From ZC4RG17 sp036259475 (GTDB lineage Bacteria; Actinomycetota; Acidimicrobiia; Spongiisociales; ZC4RG35): 64,000 nt of DNA. A program made the position numbers and the translations under genes. Below the pieces are notes generated by a model. That model did not search any database. It saw nothing but the letters and a program-made list of their open reading frames with translations, and was not told where the DNA came from. Where the stretch lies: positions 24,927-88,926 of the forward strand of contig DATABS010000042.1 in the NCBI GenBank assembly GCA_036259475.1, in the 5' to 3' direction. Positions 7,441-15,606 of the stretch are shown here, in pieces (within the stretch, counting starts at the first letter, position 1; each line of letters begins with the position of its first letter).

Positions 7441-8550
7441 ATGACGCTCTCGAATCTCCACCTGCTCCGGACGGCCGGGGTGTCGCCATGGTCGGACCAG
7501 ATCTCCCGGCGGATGCTCGATACCGGGGAACTGTCGCGCCGCATCGAAGAAGACGCCATCACCGGCGTCACCTCCAACCCGTCCATCTTCGCCAAGGCCA
7601 TCGTCGGGACGGAGGATTACGACGCCCAGGTGGGAGAGCTCGCTGGGAGGAATGCCTCGACGAACGAGATCGTCACCGCCGTCATGACCTCCGACCTGCA
7701 ACGCGCCTGCGATGCCCTGCGTCCCGTCTTCGATTCGACCGATGGGAGAGACGGCTTCGTGTCGGTCGAGGTGACGCCGACCCTGGCACACGACACCGAC
7801 GCGACCGTGGCCGAAGCCCGCCAATGGGTGAAGCACATCGATCGACCCAACCTCTTCGTCAAGGTGCCGGCAACGGAGGCCGGACTGCCGGCCATCCGCC
7901 AGCTCATCGGTGAGGGAATCTCGATCAACATCACGCTGATCTTCTCGCTGCAGCGTTACCGCAAGGTCATGGAGGCGTACCTCTACGGCATCCAGAACTA
8001 CATCGACGAGGGCGGCGACCCATCGCACGTGGCATCGGTGGCGTCGTTCTTCGTCTCACGGATGGACACGGAGGTGGATCGGCGGCTGGAGGAGATCGGC
8101 TCCGACGAGGCTCTCGCCCTGCGGGGCAAGACGGCCATCGCCAACGCCCAGTTGGCCTACCGTGAATTCCTCGACACTTTCAACGGCCTCCAATGGCAAC
8201 GTTTGGTAGAACAGGGCGCCCGCATCCAAAAGCCGCTCTGGGCATCCACCTCGACGAAGAACCCCGGCTATCCCGACACCATGTACGTCGAGCAGCTGGT
8301 CGCCCCTCACACCGTCAACACGATGCCGCTCGAGACGATCGATGCCTACCAGGACCACGGCTCCGAACCCGTCGCATTCGGCCCCGAGGAGATGGCCGCC
8401 GCCCAATCGGTCATCCAGCGAATGGACGACGTCGGCGTCGACTACGACGACGTGATGCAGGTCCTCGAAGATGAAGGCGTCGAGAAGTTCACCGCCTCAT
8501 GGAACGAGCTGATCGACGACGTCGAGATGGAGCGTCAGAAGCTCCAGTAG
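7441..8550 (+). CDS. tal: Transaldolase
   Basis: The 369-residue enzyme of the non-oxidative pentose-phosphate pathway moves a dihydroxyacetone unit between sugar phosphates. It matches the longer actinobacterial type. It has ITGVTSNPSIFAKAI, the Schiff-base lysine in RPNLFVKVPATEAGL, SINITLIFSLQRY and LWASTSTKNPGYPDTMYV. ATG 7441 is preferred over an in-frame GTG at 7432 because GAGG lies upstream at a suitable distance. Transcription is divergent from dinB. No other pentose-phosphate gene is adjacent. Confidence 0.95.
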   Translation: MTLSNLHLLRTAGVSPWSDQISRRMLDTGELSRRIEEDAITGVTSNPSIFAKAIVGTEDYDAQVGELAGRNASTNEIVTAVMTSDLQRACDALRPVFDSTDGRDGFVSVEVTPTLAHDTDATVAEARQWVKHIDRPNLFVKVPATEAGLPAIRQLIGEGISINITLIFSLQRYRKVMEAYLYGIQNYIDEGGDPSHVASVASFFVSRMDTEVDRRLEEIGSDEALALRGKTAIANAQLAYREFLDTFNGLQWQRLVEQGARIQKPLWASTSTKNPGYPDTMYVEQLVAPHTVNTMPLETIDAYQDHGSEPVAFGPEEMAAAQSVIQRMDDVGVDYDDVMQVLEDEGVEKFTASWNELIDDVEMERQKLQ

Positions 8551-8556
8551 GTGCGT

Positions 8557-9234
8557 TCAGGCCCGCCTGGCTTCGGAAGCGAAGCGGCGCACTGCGTCGA
8601 TGTCCTTGTCGAACCCGCCTCCCGGCCGGGCACGATTGGTCCGGGTGAGCGAGTCCACGCCCGCCGGTCGCACCCGAGCCACGGCGTCGGCCACGTTGTC
8701 CGGTCCCAAACCTCCGGCGAGGATCACCGGCACTCGAGACTCTTCCACGATCGCCCGGCTGATAGACCAATCGTGGGTCGTTCCCGCCGCTCCGATTCCC
8801 TCCACGTGATCGCTGACCGAGTCCAGGATCAACCAGTCGACGTGCCGGGCGAACCGGCGGGCCTCGCCCACCGCCTCCGGCCCGGCGATGGGAATCGCCT
8901 GCATGACGGCGGTGCCCCAGGACCGGTCCTCCAGCCAAGCCTTCAGGTGGCTCACGGCGGACGGCGGGAGACGGGTCGTGTCACCGCACAGATGGAGTAT
9001 GTCGGGCCGAACCGCGGCAACGAAGGTCCTCACGGCCAGAGGGTCGGTGTCGACGGTGAGCGCCACGCTGGTCGCAATACCCCTCAGAGAATCGACGATC
9101 TCGCGGCCGCGATGGAGATCGACCTCGCCGGGCAGGCCCCGGTCGGAGATCGTGACGCCGACGTGGTCGGCTCCGGCGTCGGCGACGTCGCGGGCCTCGC
9201 CAGGACTCTGCACGGTGTAGATCTGGACGATCAT
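8557..9234 (-). CDS. TrpF-like (phosphoribosylanthranilate isomerase fold) protein, divergent active site
   Basis: The 226-residue protein follows the TrpF beta/alpha-barrel: ADAGADHVGV near the start, RPDILHLCGD in the middle, then DWLILDSVSD, GTTHDWSIS and VILAGGLGPDNVADAV. The first strand reads MIVQIYTVQS, where true enzymes have KICG with the general-acid/base cysteine; that cysteine is absent. The usual C-terminal DVSSG phosphate loop is replaced by DSLTRTNRARPGG. An Asp equivalent to the second catalytic residue (LILDS) remains. It probably does not isomerise phosphoribosylanthranilate. It faces a PfkB kinase only 15 nt away, so the pair may share a sugar-phosphate substrate. Confidence 0.7.
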   Translation of the reverse strand: MIVQIYTVQSPGEARDVADAGADHVGVTISDRGLPGEVDLHRGREIVDSLRGIATSVALTVDTDPLAVRTFVAAVRPDILHLCGDTTRLPPSAVSHLKAWLEDRSWGTAVMQAIPIAGPEAVGEARRFARHVDWLILDSVSDHVEGIGAAGTTHDWSISRAIVEESRVPVILAGGLGPDNVADAVARVRPAGVDSLTRTNRARPGGGFDKDIDAVRRFASEARRA

Positions 9235-9249
9235 CCGGGAAGGGTATAG

Positions 9250-10233
9250 ATGACAGGTACCGTCCCCGGCATGCCGAGGATCGTTTCGATGGGTGACGTG
9301 GACGTCGACATGCTGGTACTCGTCGATCCCTACCCACGACCCGGAGAGGAGTCGTTCGCCGATGAGGCGACGATCGGCCTGGGGGGCTCGGCAGCCAACA
9401 CCGCGGTCGTCCTCGCCGGACTCGGCTTCGACGTCGGTGTCATGGCCCAGATCGGCCGCGACGAGTTCGGAGCACGGGCGGCACGCCTCCTGGAGGAGGC
9501 GGGTGTCGACACCGATCTCATCGTCGCAACCGACGCCGACGTCACCGGAATGAACCTGGTTCTGGTGGATGCGGCGGGCGAGCGGACGATGATCGGTCTC
9601 CGGGGGGCCAACCCAGGGCACGAAGGATCCCCGGGATGGGAGAGATCGTGCGAGTGGCTCCACCTGTCGGCCTACGCCCTTCTCGAGGAGCCACAGCGAC
9701 ACGCTGCGCGGCAGGCATTGGCCCTCGCCCGGGCCCGATCCATCCCGGTGTCGATAGACGTCCCGTCGGGGGTCGCGAGTGCCCTCGGAGGAGAACTCCT
9801 TCATGACCTGGAGGGCAGTTCTCTCGTGGCCGTCGGTGCGGGCGCTCTGTCGAGCCTCGTTCCACGATCGGCGGCCGAAGGGCTCCTGGATCTGGGCATC
9901 GAGACCGTGGCGGTGACGGACGGCGGCAAGCCCTTCTCACTGCATCGACGAGATCGAGTGTTGACGCTCACACCGCCCCGTCTCGAAGTCGTGGACGCCA
10001 CCGGAGCGGGCGACTCCTTCGTTGCCGGGTTGATCGCCGGACAGCTGTGGGGTGCCGACATCGGGACCGCCGCCGTCCTCGCCGGCTGCCTCGGAGCAGC
10101 TGCTACGCAGCGAAAGGGCGCCGGCACCTCGCTGGCCGAAGACGAAATAGTGGCCGGACTGCTGGCGGACGAGCCGTGGCCGGACGCCGAACCCCAATGG
10201 TTCCAACGAGCCCGCCGGCTGATGGTCCGCTAA
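9250..10233 (+). CDS. PfkB/ribokinase-family carbohydrate kinase
   Basis: The 327-residue kinase has both PfkB signatures: IGLGGSAANTAVVLAGLG near the N terminus and VVDATGAGDSFVAGL with the catalytic Asp near the C terminus. The ribokinase-like fold phosphorylates sugars or nucleosides with ATP, and the specific substrate cannot be assigned. The start at ATG 9250 lacks a strong ribosome site; ATG 9271 (MPRIVSMG) is a close alternative. It is divergent from the TrpF-like gene and ends in a 4-nt tail overlap with the metallo-beta-lactamase-fold gene. Confidence 0.88.
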   Translation: MTGTVPGMPRIVSMGDVDVDMLVLVDPYPRPGEESFADEATIGLGGSAANTAVVLAGLGFDVGVMAQIGRDEFGARAARLLEEAGVDTDLIVATDADVTGMNLVLVDAAGERTMIGLRGANPGHEGSPGWERSCEWLHLSAYALLEEPQRHAARQALALARARSIPVSIDVPSGVASALGGELLHDLEGSSLVAVGAGALSSLVPRSAAEGLLDLGIETVAVTDGGKPFSLHRRDRVLTLTPPRLEVVDATGAGDSFVAGLIAGQLWGADIGTAAVLAGCLGAAATQRKGAGTSLAEDEIVAGLLADEPWPDAEPQWFQRARRLMVR

Positions 10234-10949
10234 GCGGCAGCCGCCGCCTCCCGGACCCGTCGAATCGCCTCCTGAGGCCCTCCGCTCCATGGGGCGCCGT
10301 GCCCCGGAAGCACCCACTCGGCACCCACTTCTTCGATCCTGGACAGCGAGGACAGCGCTTGATCCGGATCGTCGGTGAAAGGCGCCGGCTGGGGTCCCTG
10401 GACTCCAGTCAGGACATGACCTGTCGTCAGGGCGTCCCCGACGAAAAGGGCTCCGACGGTGGGGAAGTGGAAGGCCACGCTTCCGGGTGAGTGGCCAGGC
10501 AGATGGATGACCCGCGGCTCGCCGGGCACCATGAGGGTCTCCCCTCCTTCGATCGTGGTGACCTGGGATAGGTAGGTCGTCTTGAGGCCGCCGCGACGGC
10601 CGCTGTACCAGAGGAACCGCACCAGCGGACCGATCTTCACCTTCCCCCACTTCGGCGAGGTCTTCTCCTCACCGCGGGCCCGGGCGGCGTCGGCGGCGTG
10701 GACATAGGCCGGAACGGCGTGGTCCCGGCGGAGACGTTCGGCAAAGCCGATGTGATCAGTGTCGCCGTGGGTGAGGACCAAGGCCCGGACGTCGCTGAGC
10801 GAGCGGCCCATTACCGACAGCTCGGCGACCAACTCGTCCCAGTGTCCGGACAGGCCGGCGTCGACGATCGTGATCTCACCGCCGTCTTCGACGAGATAAC
10901 TGTTGACGAGGTCGGATCCGATGCGATGAAGTGAGGGAGCCAGCTGCAT
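10230..10949 (-). CDS. Metallo-beta-lactamase-fold hydrolase
   Basis: The 239-residue protein shows the dinuclear metal motif LVLTHGDTDHIGF, then HLPGHSPGSVAFHF, ALFVGDALTTG and VLPGHGAPW, giving a full set of His/Asp ligands. It resembles the glyoxalase II/quorum-lactonase-like branch. The substrate is unknown. It is convergent with the PfkB gene and separated by 33 nt from yceH upstream on the same strand. Confidence 0.87.
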   Translation of the reverse strand: MQLAPSLHRIGSDLVNSYLVEDGGEITIVDAGLSGHWDELVAELSVMGRSLSDVRALVLTHGDTDHIGFAERLRRDHAVPAYVHAADAARARGEEKTSPKWGKVKIGPLVRFLWYSGRRGGLKTTYLSQVTTIEGGETLMVPGEPRVIHLPGHSPGSVAFHFPTVGALFVGDALTTGHVLTGVQGPQPAPFTDDPDQALSSLSRIEEVGAEWVLPGHGAPWSGGPQEAIRRVREAAAAA

Positions 10950-10982
10950 GAGCCCATTGTCGCCCCCTGGCGGAGCAACGGA

Positions 10983-11600
10983 TCAGAGATCCTCGACGCC
11001 CAGACGATCCAGCAGCTCCTCGAACCGCTCCTCCAATGCCCGCACCCTCTCCTCCAGGCCAGGCGCCCCGGTATCTGTCGCGGTGGACTCAGTCTCGGTC
11101 GAGGCGGCGAGAAGCTGCCGGACCCGCCGCTGACTCTGTCCGGGGATGCGGGGCAAGCGGAGGGCGAGGCCGGACTCCTCCAGACGATCTATCACCGATT
11201 CCACTTCCTGGGTCGAGGCGAATGCCACATATCGGTCAGTCCGGCCACGCAGCTCGCCACCCGTCTGCGGACCACGCAGGAGAAGCACCGCCAGTACGGC
11301 CTGGGCCGATTCGTCGATCTCGAGCGCCTCGCCCGCCTTGTGCCGATACTTGGTTGTGCGGTCACCTTGTCGGCGGACGGGTGTGGCGAGGCCGGCGTCG
11401 TGCAGCCGGACCAGGGCCTGTTCCACCTCGGCTTGATCGAGCGACATCACGGGCTCGCGGTTGGTCGATTGGTTGCAGCCCGCCACCACACCGGCCAGAG
11501 TCAGCGGATAGTTGTCCGGTGTCGTCATCTGCTTCTCGACCAGGACGCCGAGGACACGTCCTTCGATCGGATCGAGCGGGGGCGTGCCGTGAGATTCCAT
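10983..11600 (-). CDS. YceH family protein (DUF480/UPF0502)
   Basis: The 205-residue protein has two winged-helix-like repeats typical of YceH: PLDPIEGRVLGVLVEKQMTTPDNYPL-type sequence (read as EGRVLGVLVEKQ, TTPDNYPLTL), GCNQSTNREPVM, and VLLLRGPQTGGELRGRT. A C-terminal coiled-coil helix (EERVRALEERFEELLDRL) follows. The molecular function is not established. ATG 11600 is chosen as the first residue before conservation, but no strong ribosome site is seen; a TTG at 11636 is possible. Confidence 0.88.
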   Translation of the reverse strand: MESHGTPPLDPIEGRVLGVLVEKQMTTPDNYPLTLAGVVAGCNQSTNREPVMSLDQAEVEQALVRLHDAGLATPVRRQGDRTTKYRHKAGEALEIDESAQAVLAVLLLRGPQTGGELRGRTDRYVAFASTQEVESVIDRLEESGLALRLPRIPGQSQRRVRQLLAASTETESTATDTGAPGLEERVRALEERFEELLDRLGVEDL

Positions 11601-11684
11601 GCCGGACTGAAGGATGCCATCCACAAGGGGCAACACGCCACCACGTCCCGACTTCAGGCGCCGGGATTACGTGCTGCGAGCCGC

Positions 11685-12177
11685 TCAGTCCCTCCAGGTC
11701 CAGGCCGGTGACGGGTAGTCGTGGACGGACAAGCGGCCGAGCACCGAGGCGATCTGTGGCGGGTACACCGGTTCGCTCAGGCGGCGAATCCAGGTCACGT
11801 CCAGCCAGCGGTGCTCCTCGATCGACTCCCACTCGACATCGTTGAAGGCAGACGGTTTCACATCGAGAACGCTCGTGTAGCAACGTAGAAGTCTTCGATC
11901 GAGCGACAGGTGGCGCCGAGGAAGTCGAAGACCGTCTGACGGCGCGCCACCAGGCCGCCCCATTCCACGTCGGACTGGCTGGTCTCCTCCCACAACTCGC
12001 CCCGCGCCGCCTCCTCGCTGCTCTCTCAATGCTCCACCCCGCCACCGGGAGTGAACCACCAGGTACCGTCGTGCGTCGGGCCGGGTCGCCCCCACGGAAC
12101 AGGAGGGTTCGAGCTCCGGGCCCGATGAGGATCACCCGGGCTGCGCACCGATCGATGGGTGGTGAGCCGGCCACCAC
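11685..12177 (-). pseudogene. NUDIX hydrolase, broken by two frameshifts and an in-frame stop
   Basis: Three frames joined give a NUDIX protein of about 163 codons. It begins at GTG 12177 or 12174 (GVVAGSPPIDRCAARVILIG), shifts near 12090, then reads HDGTWWFTPGGGVEH followed by an in-frame TGA where Gly is expected. It continues with ESSEEAARGELWEETS, the NUDIX box. A second shift near 11880 leads to the tail VKPSAFNDVEWESIEEHRW ending at 11685. GAGGGA precedes the GTG. The gene sits 17 nt after pcrA. The combination of indels with a nonsense change favours true decay over random error, but read-level evidence is needed. Confidence 0.82.
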
Positions 12178-12194
12178 TCCAGATCCCTCGATGG

Positions 12195-14450
12195 TCAGGC
12201 CTTCTCGAGTGGAGCCCAGGCGAGAAGGAGACGGCGCTTGCCCTCCACGTCGAACATCACTTCCGCCTCCGCCCGGTCGCCGGAGCCGGTGATCTCTCGA
12301 ACCGTGCCGAGCCCCCACTTGTCATGGCGGACGCGGTCGCCCGGTCCGATCTCCCCGGGCGAGACGGTGGTACGGGGGCCCGCCACCTGCTCGGAGCGCC
12401 GCTGACGCTTCCGCTTGGCGGCCCGCTCCATCAACTCATCCGGTATCTCGTCGACGAAACGCGAGCGACGGTTGTAGTTGGTCCCCCCGTAGAGCATCCG
12501 GCTCGCCGCCGACGTCACGAACAGGCGTTCCTGGGCCCGGGTGATGCCCACGTAGGCCAGGCGACGTTCCTCCTCCAGCTCGTGGGGCTCGCCCAGGGTC
12601 CGCATGTGCGGAAACACGCCCTCCTCCATGCCCACCATGAACACCACCGGAAACTCGAGGCCCTTGGCGGTGTGGAGGGTCATCAAGGTGACGGCGCCCC
12701 CTCCCTCCTCCCACTCGTCGATGTCCGAGCTGAGGGCGGTGGTCTCCAGGAAGACCTCGAGCCGACGCGACGGAGGCAGTTCGTCCCACTCTTCGCCGGC
12801 GATTACCGAGCCCTCGTTCGACTCGACGAATTCGGCGGCGACTGACCGCAGCTCCTTCAGGTTCTCGACCCGGCCCATCGCCTCGATGGTCCGCTCGGAC
12901 TCCAGAGCCTCGAGGTAGCCGGTGTCGTTGAGCACGGCGTCTACCGCCGCCGGGACCCCGCCTTCGTCTAGTGACTCCCCTAGGTGGTCGATGAGAGCCA
13001 CGAACTCAGCCAGGCTGTTCTGCGCCCGGCTGTTGAGGGCGCCGATCTCATCTGCCCGGCGCAGCGCAGCAAAGAAAGAGATGCGCTCGCGCTCGGCGAA
13101 TCTGTCGACGTGGCCGATCGTGGTGTTGCCGATCCCCCGCCTGGGCTCGTTGATGATCCGTTTGACCGCCACCTGGTCGTCGGGATTGATCAGGACGCGC
13201 AGATACGAGAGAGCGTCCTTGATCTCCTTCCGCTCATAGAACCGGACCGAGCCTACGACGGTGTAGCCGATTCCGCGCCGCACGAGTACGTCTTCCATCA
13301 CCCGCGACTGGGCGTTGGTGCGGTAGAAGACGGCGATGTCGGCGAGGTTGTAGCCCTCGTCGAGCAGCGAGTCGACGTTGTCGGCGACGAAACCGGCCTC
13401 GTCGTGTTCGTCCTCGGCCTCGAAGCGCACGATGGCCAAGCCGTCGCCCCGGTCCGACCACAGGTTCTTGGGAGTGCGGCTCGGGTTGTTGTCGATGACG
13501 GCGTTGGCGGCTTTCAAGATCGTCTCGGTCGAGCGGTAGTTCTGATCGAGCACGATGATGCGAGCGTCGGGGAAGTCCTTCTCGAAGTCCCGTATGTTGC
13601 GGATGTCGGCACCGCGCCAGCCGTAGATCGATTGGTCGGCATCGCCCACCACACACAGGTTCCGGTGTTCGGCGACCAGTTGCTTGACGAGCACGTACTG
13701 GGCGTGGTTGGTGTCCTGGTACTCGTCGACGTGCACGTACCGAAAGCGGTTCTGATATTCGCGGGCGACTTCGGGAAAAGCGGCCAGGACCTCGACGGTG
13801 ATCATGAGCAGGTCGTCGAAGTCCATCGCCGACGCCTCGAGGAGCCTCTGCTGGTACAGCCGATAGATGTCGGCCACCTGCTCGTGGTAGAAGCCGTCCC
13901 CCCTTTGTCCGAAGGTTTCGAAGTCAACGAGTTCGTTCTTGCCGTTGGAGATGATCGCCTTGACGCTTCGGGGCGGGAAGCGCTTGGTGTCGAGGTCGAG
14001 GTCCTTGATCACCTGGGTGATGAGCCGCACGGAGTCTGCTTCGTCGTAGATGGAGAAACCGGAGCGGTAGCCGAGGCGATGGGCCTCGGCCCTAAGTATC
14101 CGCACACAGGCCGAGTGGAACGTCGACACCCACATGGAGCGGCGACCACCGCCGACGAGTTGCGACACCCGAGCCTTCATCTCGTTGGCCGCCTTGTTGG
14201 TGAAGGTGATGGCGAGAACCTGATCCGGCTTGACCCTCAGGTCGCGGATGAGATGGGCGATGCGGTGGGTGAGCACCCGGGTCTTGCCCGAGCCGGCCCC
14301 CGCCACCACCAGCAACGGGCCTTCGGTGGCAGCCACCGCCTCCCGTTGGGAAGGGTTGAGCCCTTCGAACAGTGGAGAGTCGGTGGGCGCGTCTGCCAGC
14401 CAGGCACCGCCGGTGTCGACGTCATCGTCGGCGAACCAGTGAGTCTGCAT
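12195..14450 (-). CDS. pcrA: ATP-dependent DNA helicase PcrA/UvrD
   Basis: The 751-residue SF1A helicase unwinds DNA 3'-5' in repair and replication-conflict processing. The Q-motif region LNPSQREAVAATEGPLLVVAG leads to Walker A GAGSGKTR (Lys56). Further motifs are AITFTNKAANEM (Ia), VHVDEYQDTNHAQY (II), VVGDADQSIYGWRGA (III), QNYRSTETIL (IV) and VTLMTLHTAKGLEFPVVF (V). A C-terminal Tudor-like domain characteristic of PcrA (GDRVRHDKWGLGTV) follows. Length is normal. An inverted-repeat element occupies its upstream region. Confidence 0.96.
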   Translation of the reverse strand: MQTHWFADDDVDTGGAWLADAPTDSPLFEGLNPSQREAVAATEGPLLVVAGAGSGKTRVLTHRIAHLIRDLRVKPDQVLAITFTNKAANEMKARVSQLVGGGRRSMWVSTFHSACVRILRAEAHRLGYRSGFSIYDEADSVRLITQVIKDLDLDTKRFPPRSVKAIISNGKNELVDFETFGQRGDGFYHEQVADIYRLYQQRLLEASAMDFDDLLMITVEVLAAFPEVAREYQNRFRYVHVDEYQDTNHAQYVLVKQLVAEHRNLCVVGDADQSIYGWRGADIRNIRDFEKDFPDARIIVLDQNYRSTETILKAANAVIDNNPSRTPKNLWSDRGDGLAIVRFEAEDEHDEAGFVADNVDSLLDEGYNLADIAVFYRTNAQSRVMEDVLVRRGIGYTVVGSVRFYERKEIKDALSYLRVLINPDDQVAVKRIINEPRRGIGNTTIGHVDRFAERERISFFAALRRADEIGALNSRAQNSLAEFVALIDHLGESLDEGGVPAAVDAVLNDTGYLEALESERTIEAMGRVENLKELRSVAAEFVESNEGSVIAGEEWDELPPSRRLEVFLETTALSSDIDEWEEGGGAVTLMTLHTAKGLEFPVVFMVGMEEGVFPHMRTLGEPHELEEERRLAYVGITRAQERLFVTSAASRMLYGGTNYNRRSRFVDEIPDELMERAAKRKRQRRSEQVAGPRTTVSPGEIGPGDRVRHDKWGLGTVREITGSGDRAEAEVMFDVEGKRRLLLAWAPLEKA

Positions 14451-14511
14451 CCGGGTACATGGTACCGGCCGCCCGTCCCGGAATCACACGAGTGTGAGTC
14501 GGCTACAAAGT

Positions 14512-14650
14512 GATAGGTGGTAAGTGGTAGGTCGCTTGCCGTGCCGGACTCTGACCGATCTTCACCACGGATCCGTGCTCACTCGTTCGTGGTCTCAGAA
14601 GAACCGTGGACGCGTCGGTCAGCTACCTACCACCTATTACTCACCACCTA
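14512..14650. repeat. Imperfect inverted repeat (TAGGTGGT arms) upstream of pcrA
   Basis: The left arm at 14512-14532 is built from TAGGTGGT and TGGTAGGT units. The right arm at 14625-14650 carries the reverse-complement units ACCTACCACCTA and CACCACCTA. Within the roughly 90-nt interior, CCGATCTTCACCACGG and CCGTGGACGCGTCGG also pair in part. The element fills most of the 222-nt gap between the histidine-kinase stop and the pcrA start. It could be a cruciform, a repeat-derived element or an operator; no target-site duplication was recognised. Confidence 0.55.
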
Positions 14651-14672
14651 GTACCGGCCGCCGAGTGACGCG

Positions 14673-15557
14673 TTACTCCGTCACGAGTCCCAAGCCGGGG
14701 GGACGGCGGGGTTCGGCTGATTCGGGGACCGGGGCCACGCTTCCATCCGGGTCCTTCTCGCCGGCCGACAGCGGAAGCGAGAAGCAGAAGCGGCTACCAG
14801 TGGGGAAACGGCGCTCGTACCAGACATCGCCACCCATCGCCCGGGAGAGCCGGCGGGCGATCGGCAAGCCCAGCCCGATCCCCGACGACGACCGGGCGTC
14901 TCCCTTGGACAACTGCTCGAAATGCTCGAAGATCTGCTCGGCGGCGACCTCGGGCACGCCCGGGCCGTTGTCGGCCACCACCACCACGTAGTGGTCCCCG
15001 TATCCGAATCCCTCCACCAGCACCTGCTCGCCCCCGTACTTGCGAGCGTTCTCCAGCAGGTTGCGCACCACCTGCTGGACCCGCTTTGGGTCCGCTTCCA
15101 CCATCACCCCGGTGGGCATCGACACCACCACGTCGCGCTCCGACTCGGTGGCGATCAGCAGGTCGGTCACGTCGTGGACCACCTTGCCGAGATCGAACCG
15201 CTCGGGACGGAACCGCAGACGGCCCGCCTCGAGCCGGGGGATGACCAGCACGTCCTCCACCAGGTCGCCCAGGTAGAGCGACTGCTTGTGGATGTAGTAG
15301 AGGAACTCGTCGACCTCGCGATCGGGCAGGTCCTTCCATCCCGAGATCAGGGTGTCGGCGAATCCGGCGATGGAAGTGAGGGGCGTGCGCAACTCGTGGC
15401 TCACCATGGCCACGAAGTCGTTCTTGATCGAATGCGCCTCTTCGGCGGCTTGCTCCGCCCGGCGGACCCGGAGGTTGGCCCGAGCCGCTATCCACAGGGA
15501 GGCGGCGACCGCCGCCGCTCCGACCGCCAGGATGGCGATATTTGTCCATTCAGGCAT
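14673..15557 (-). CDS. Membrane-anchored sensor histidine kinase
   Basis: The 294-residue kinase has one N-terminal transmembrane helix (IAILAVGAAAVAASLWIA) and almost no extracellular part. A linker coiled coil leads to HisKA with the phosphoacceptor His in AMVSHELRTPLTSIAGF. The ATPase domain has an N box (VVRNLLENARKYGG), G1 (VADNGPGVP) and G2 (SSGIGLGLPIARRL). It lacks PAS, HAMP and a partner response regulator; the only REC domain nearby is at the end of the CheA-like protein 49 nt upstream, which may be its partner. Confidence 0.9.
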   Translation of the reverse strand: MPEWTNIAILAVGAAAVAASLWIAARANLRVRRAEQAAEEAHSIKNDFVAMVSHELRTPLTSIAGFADTLISGWKDLPDREVDEFLYYIHKQSLYLGDLVEDVLVIPRLEAGRLRFRPERFDLGKVVHDVTDLLIATESERDVVVSMPTGVMVEADPKRVQQVVRNLLENARKYGGEQVLVEGFGYGDHYVVVVADNGPGVPEVAAEQIFEHFEQLSKGDARSSSGIGLGLPIARRLSRAMGGDVWYERRFPTGSRFCFSLPLSAGEKDPDGSVAPVPESAEPRRPPGLGLVTE

Positions 15558-15606
15558 CGGTCACACCTCCGGACCGCAAGGGGCCGGCGGAAGGGTAAGT
15601 GTCCTC

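Noticed and set aside
12984..14513. Long plus-strand open frame opposite pcrA
   Set aside because: It is the antisense shadow of pcrA; composition and lack of any family motif show it is not a gene.
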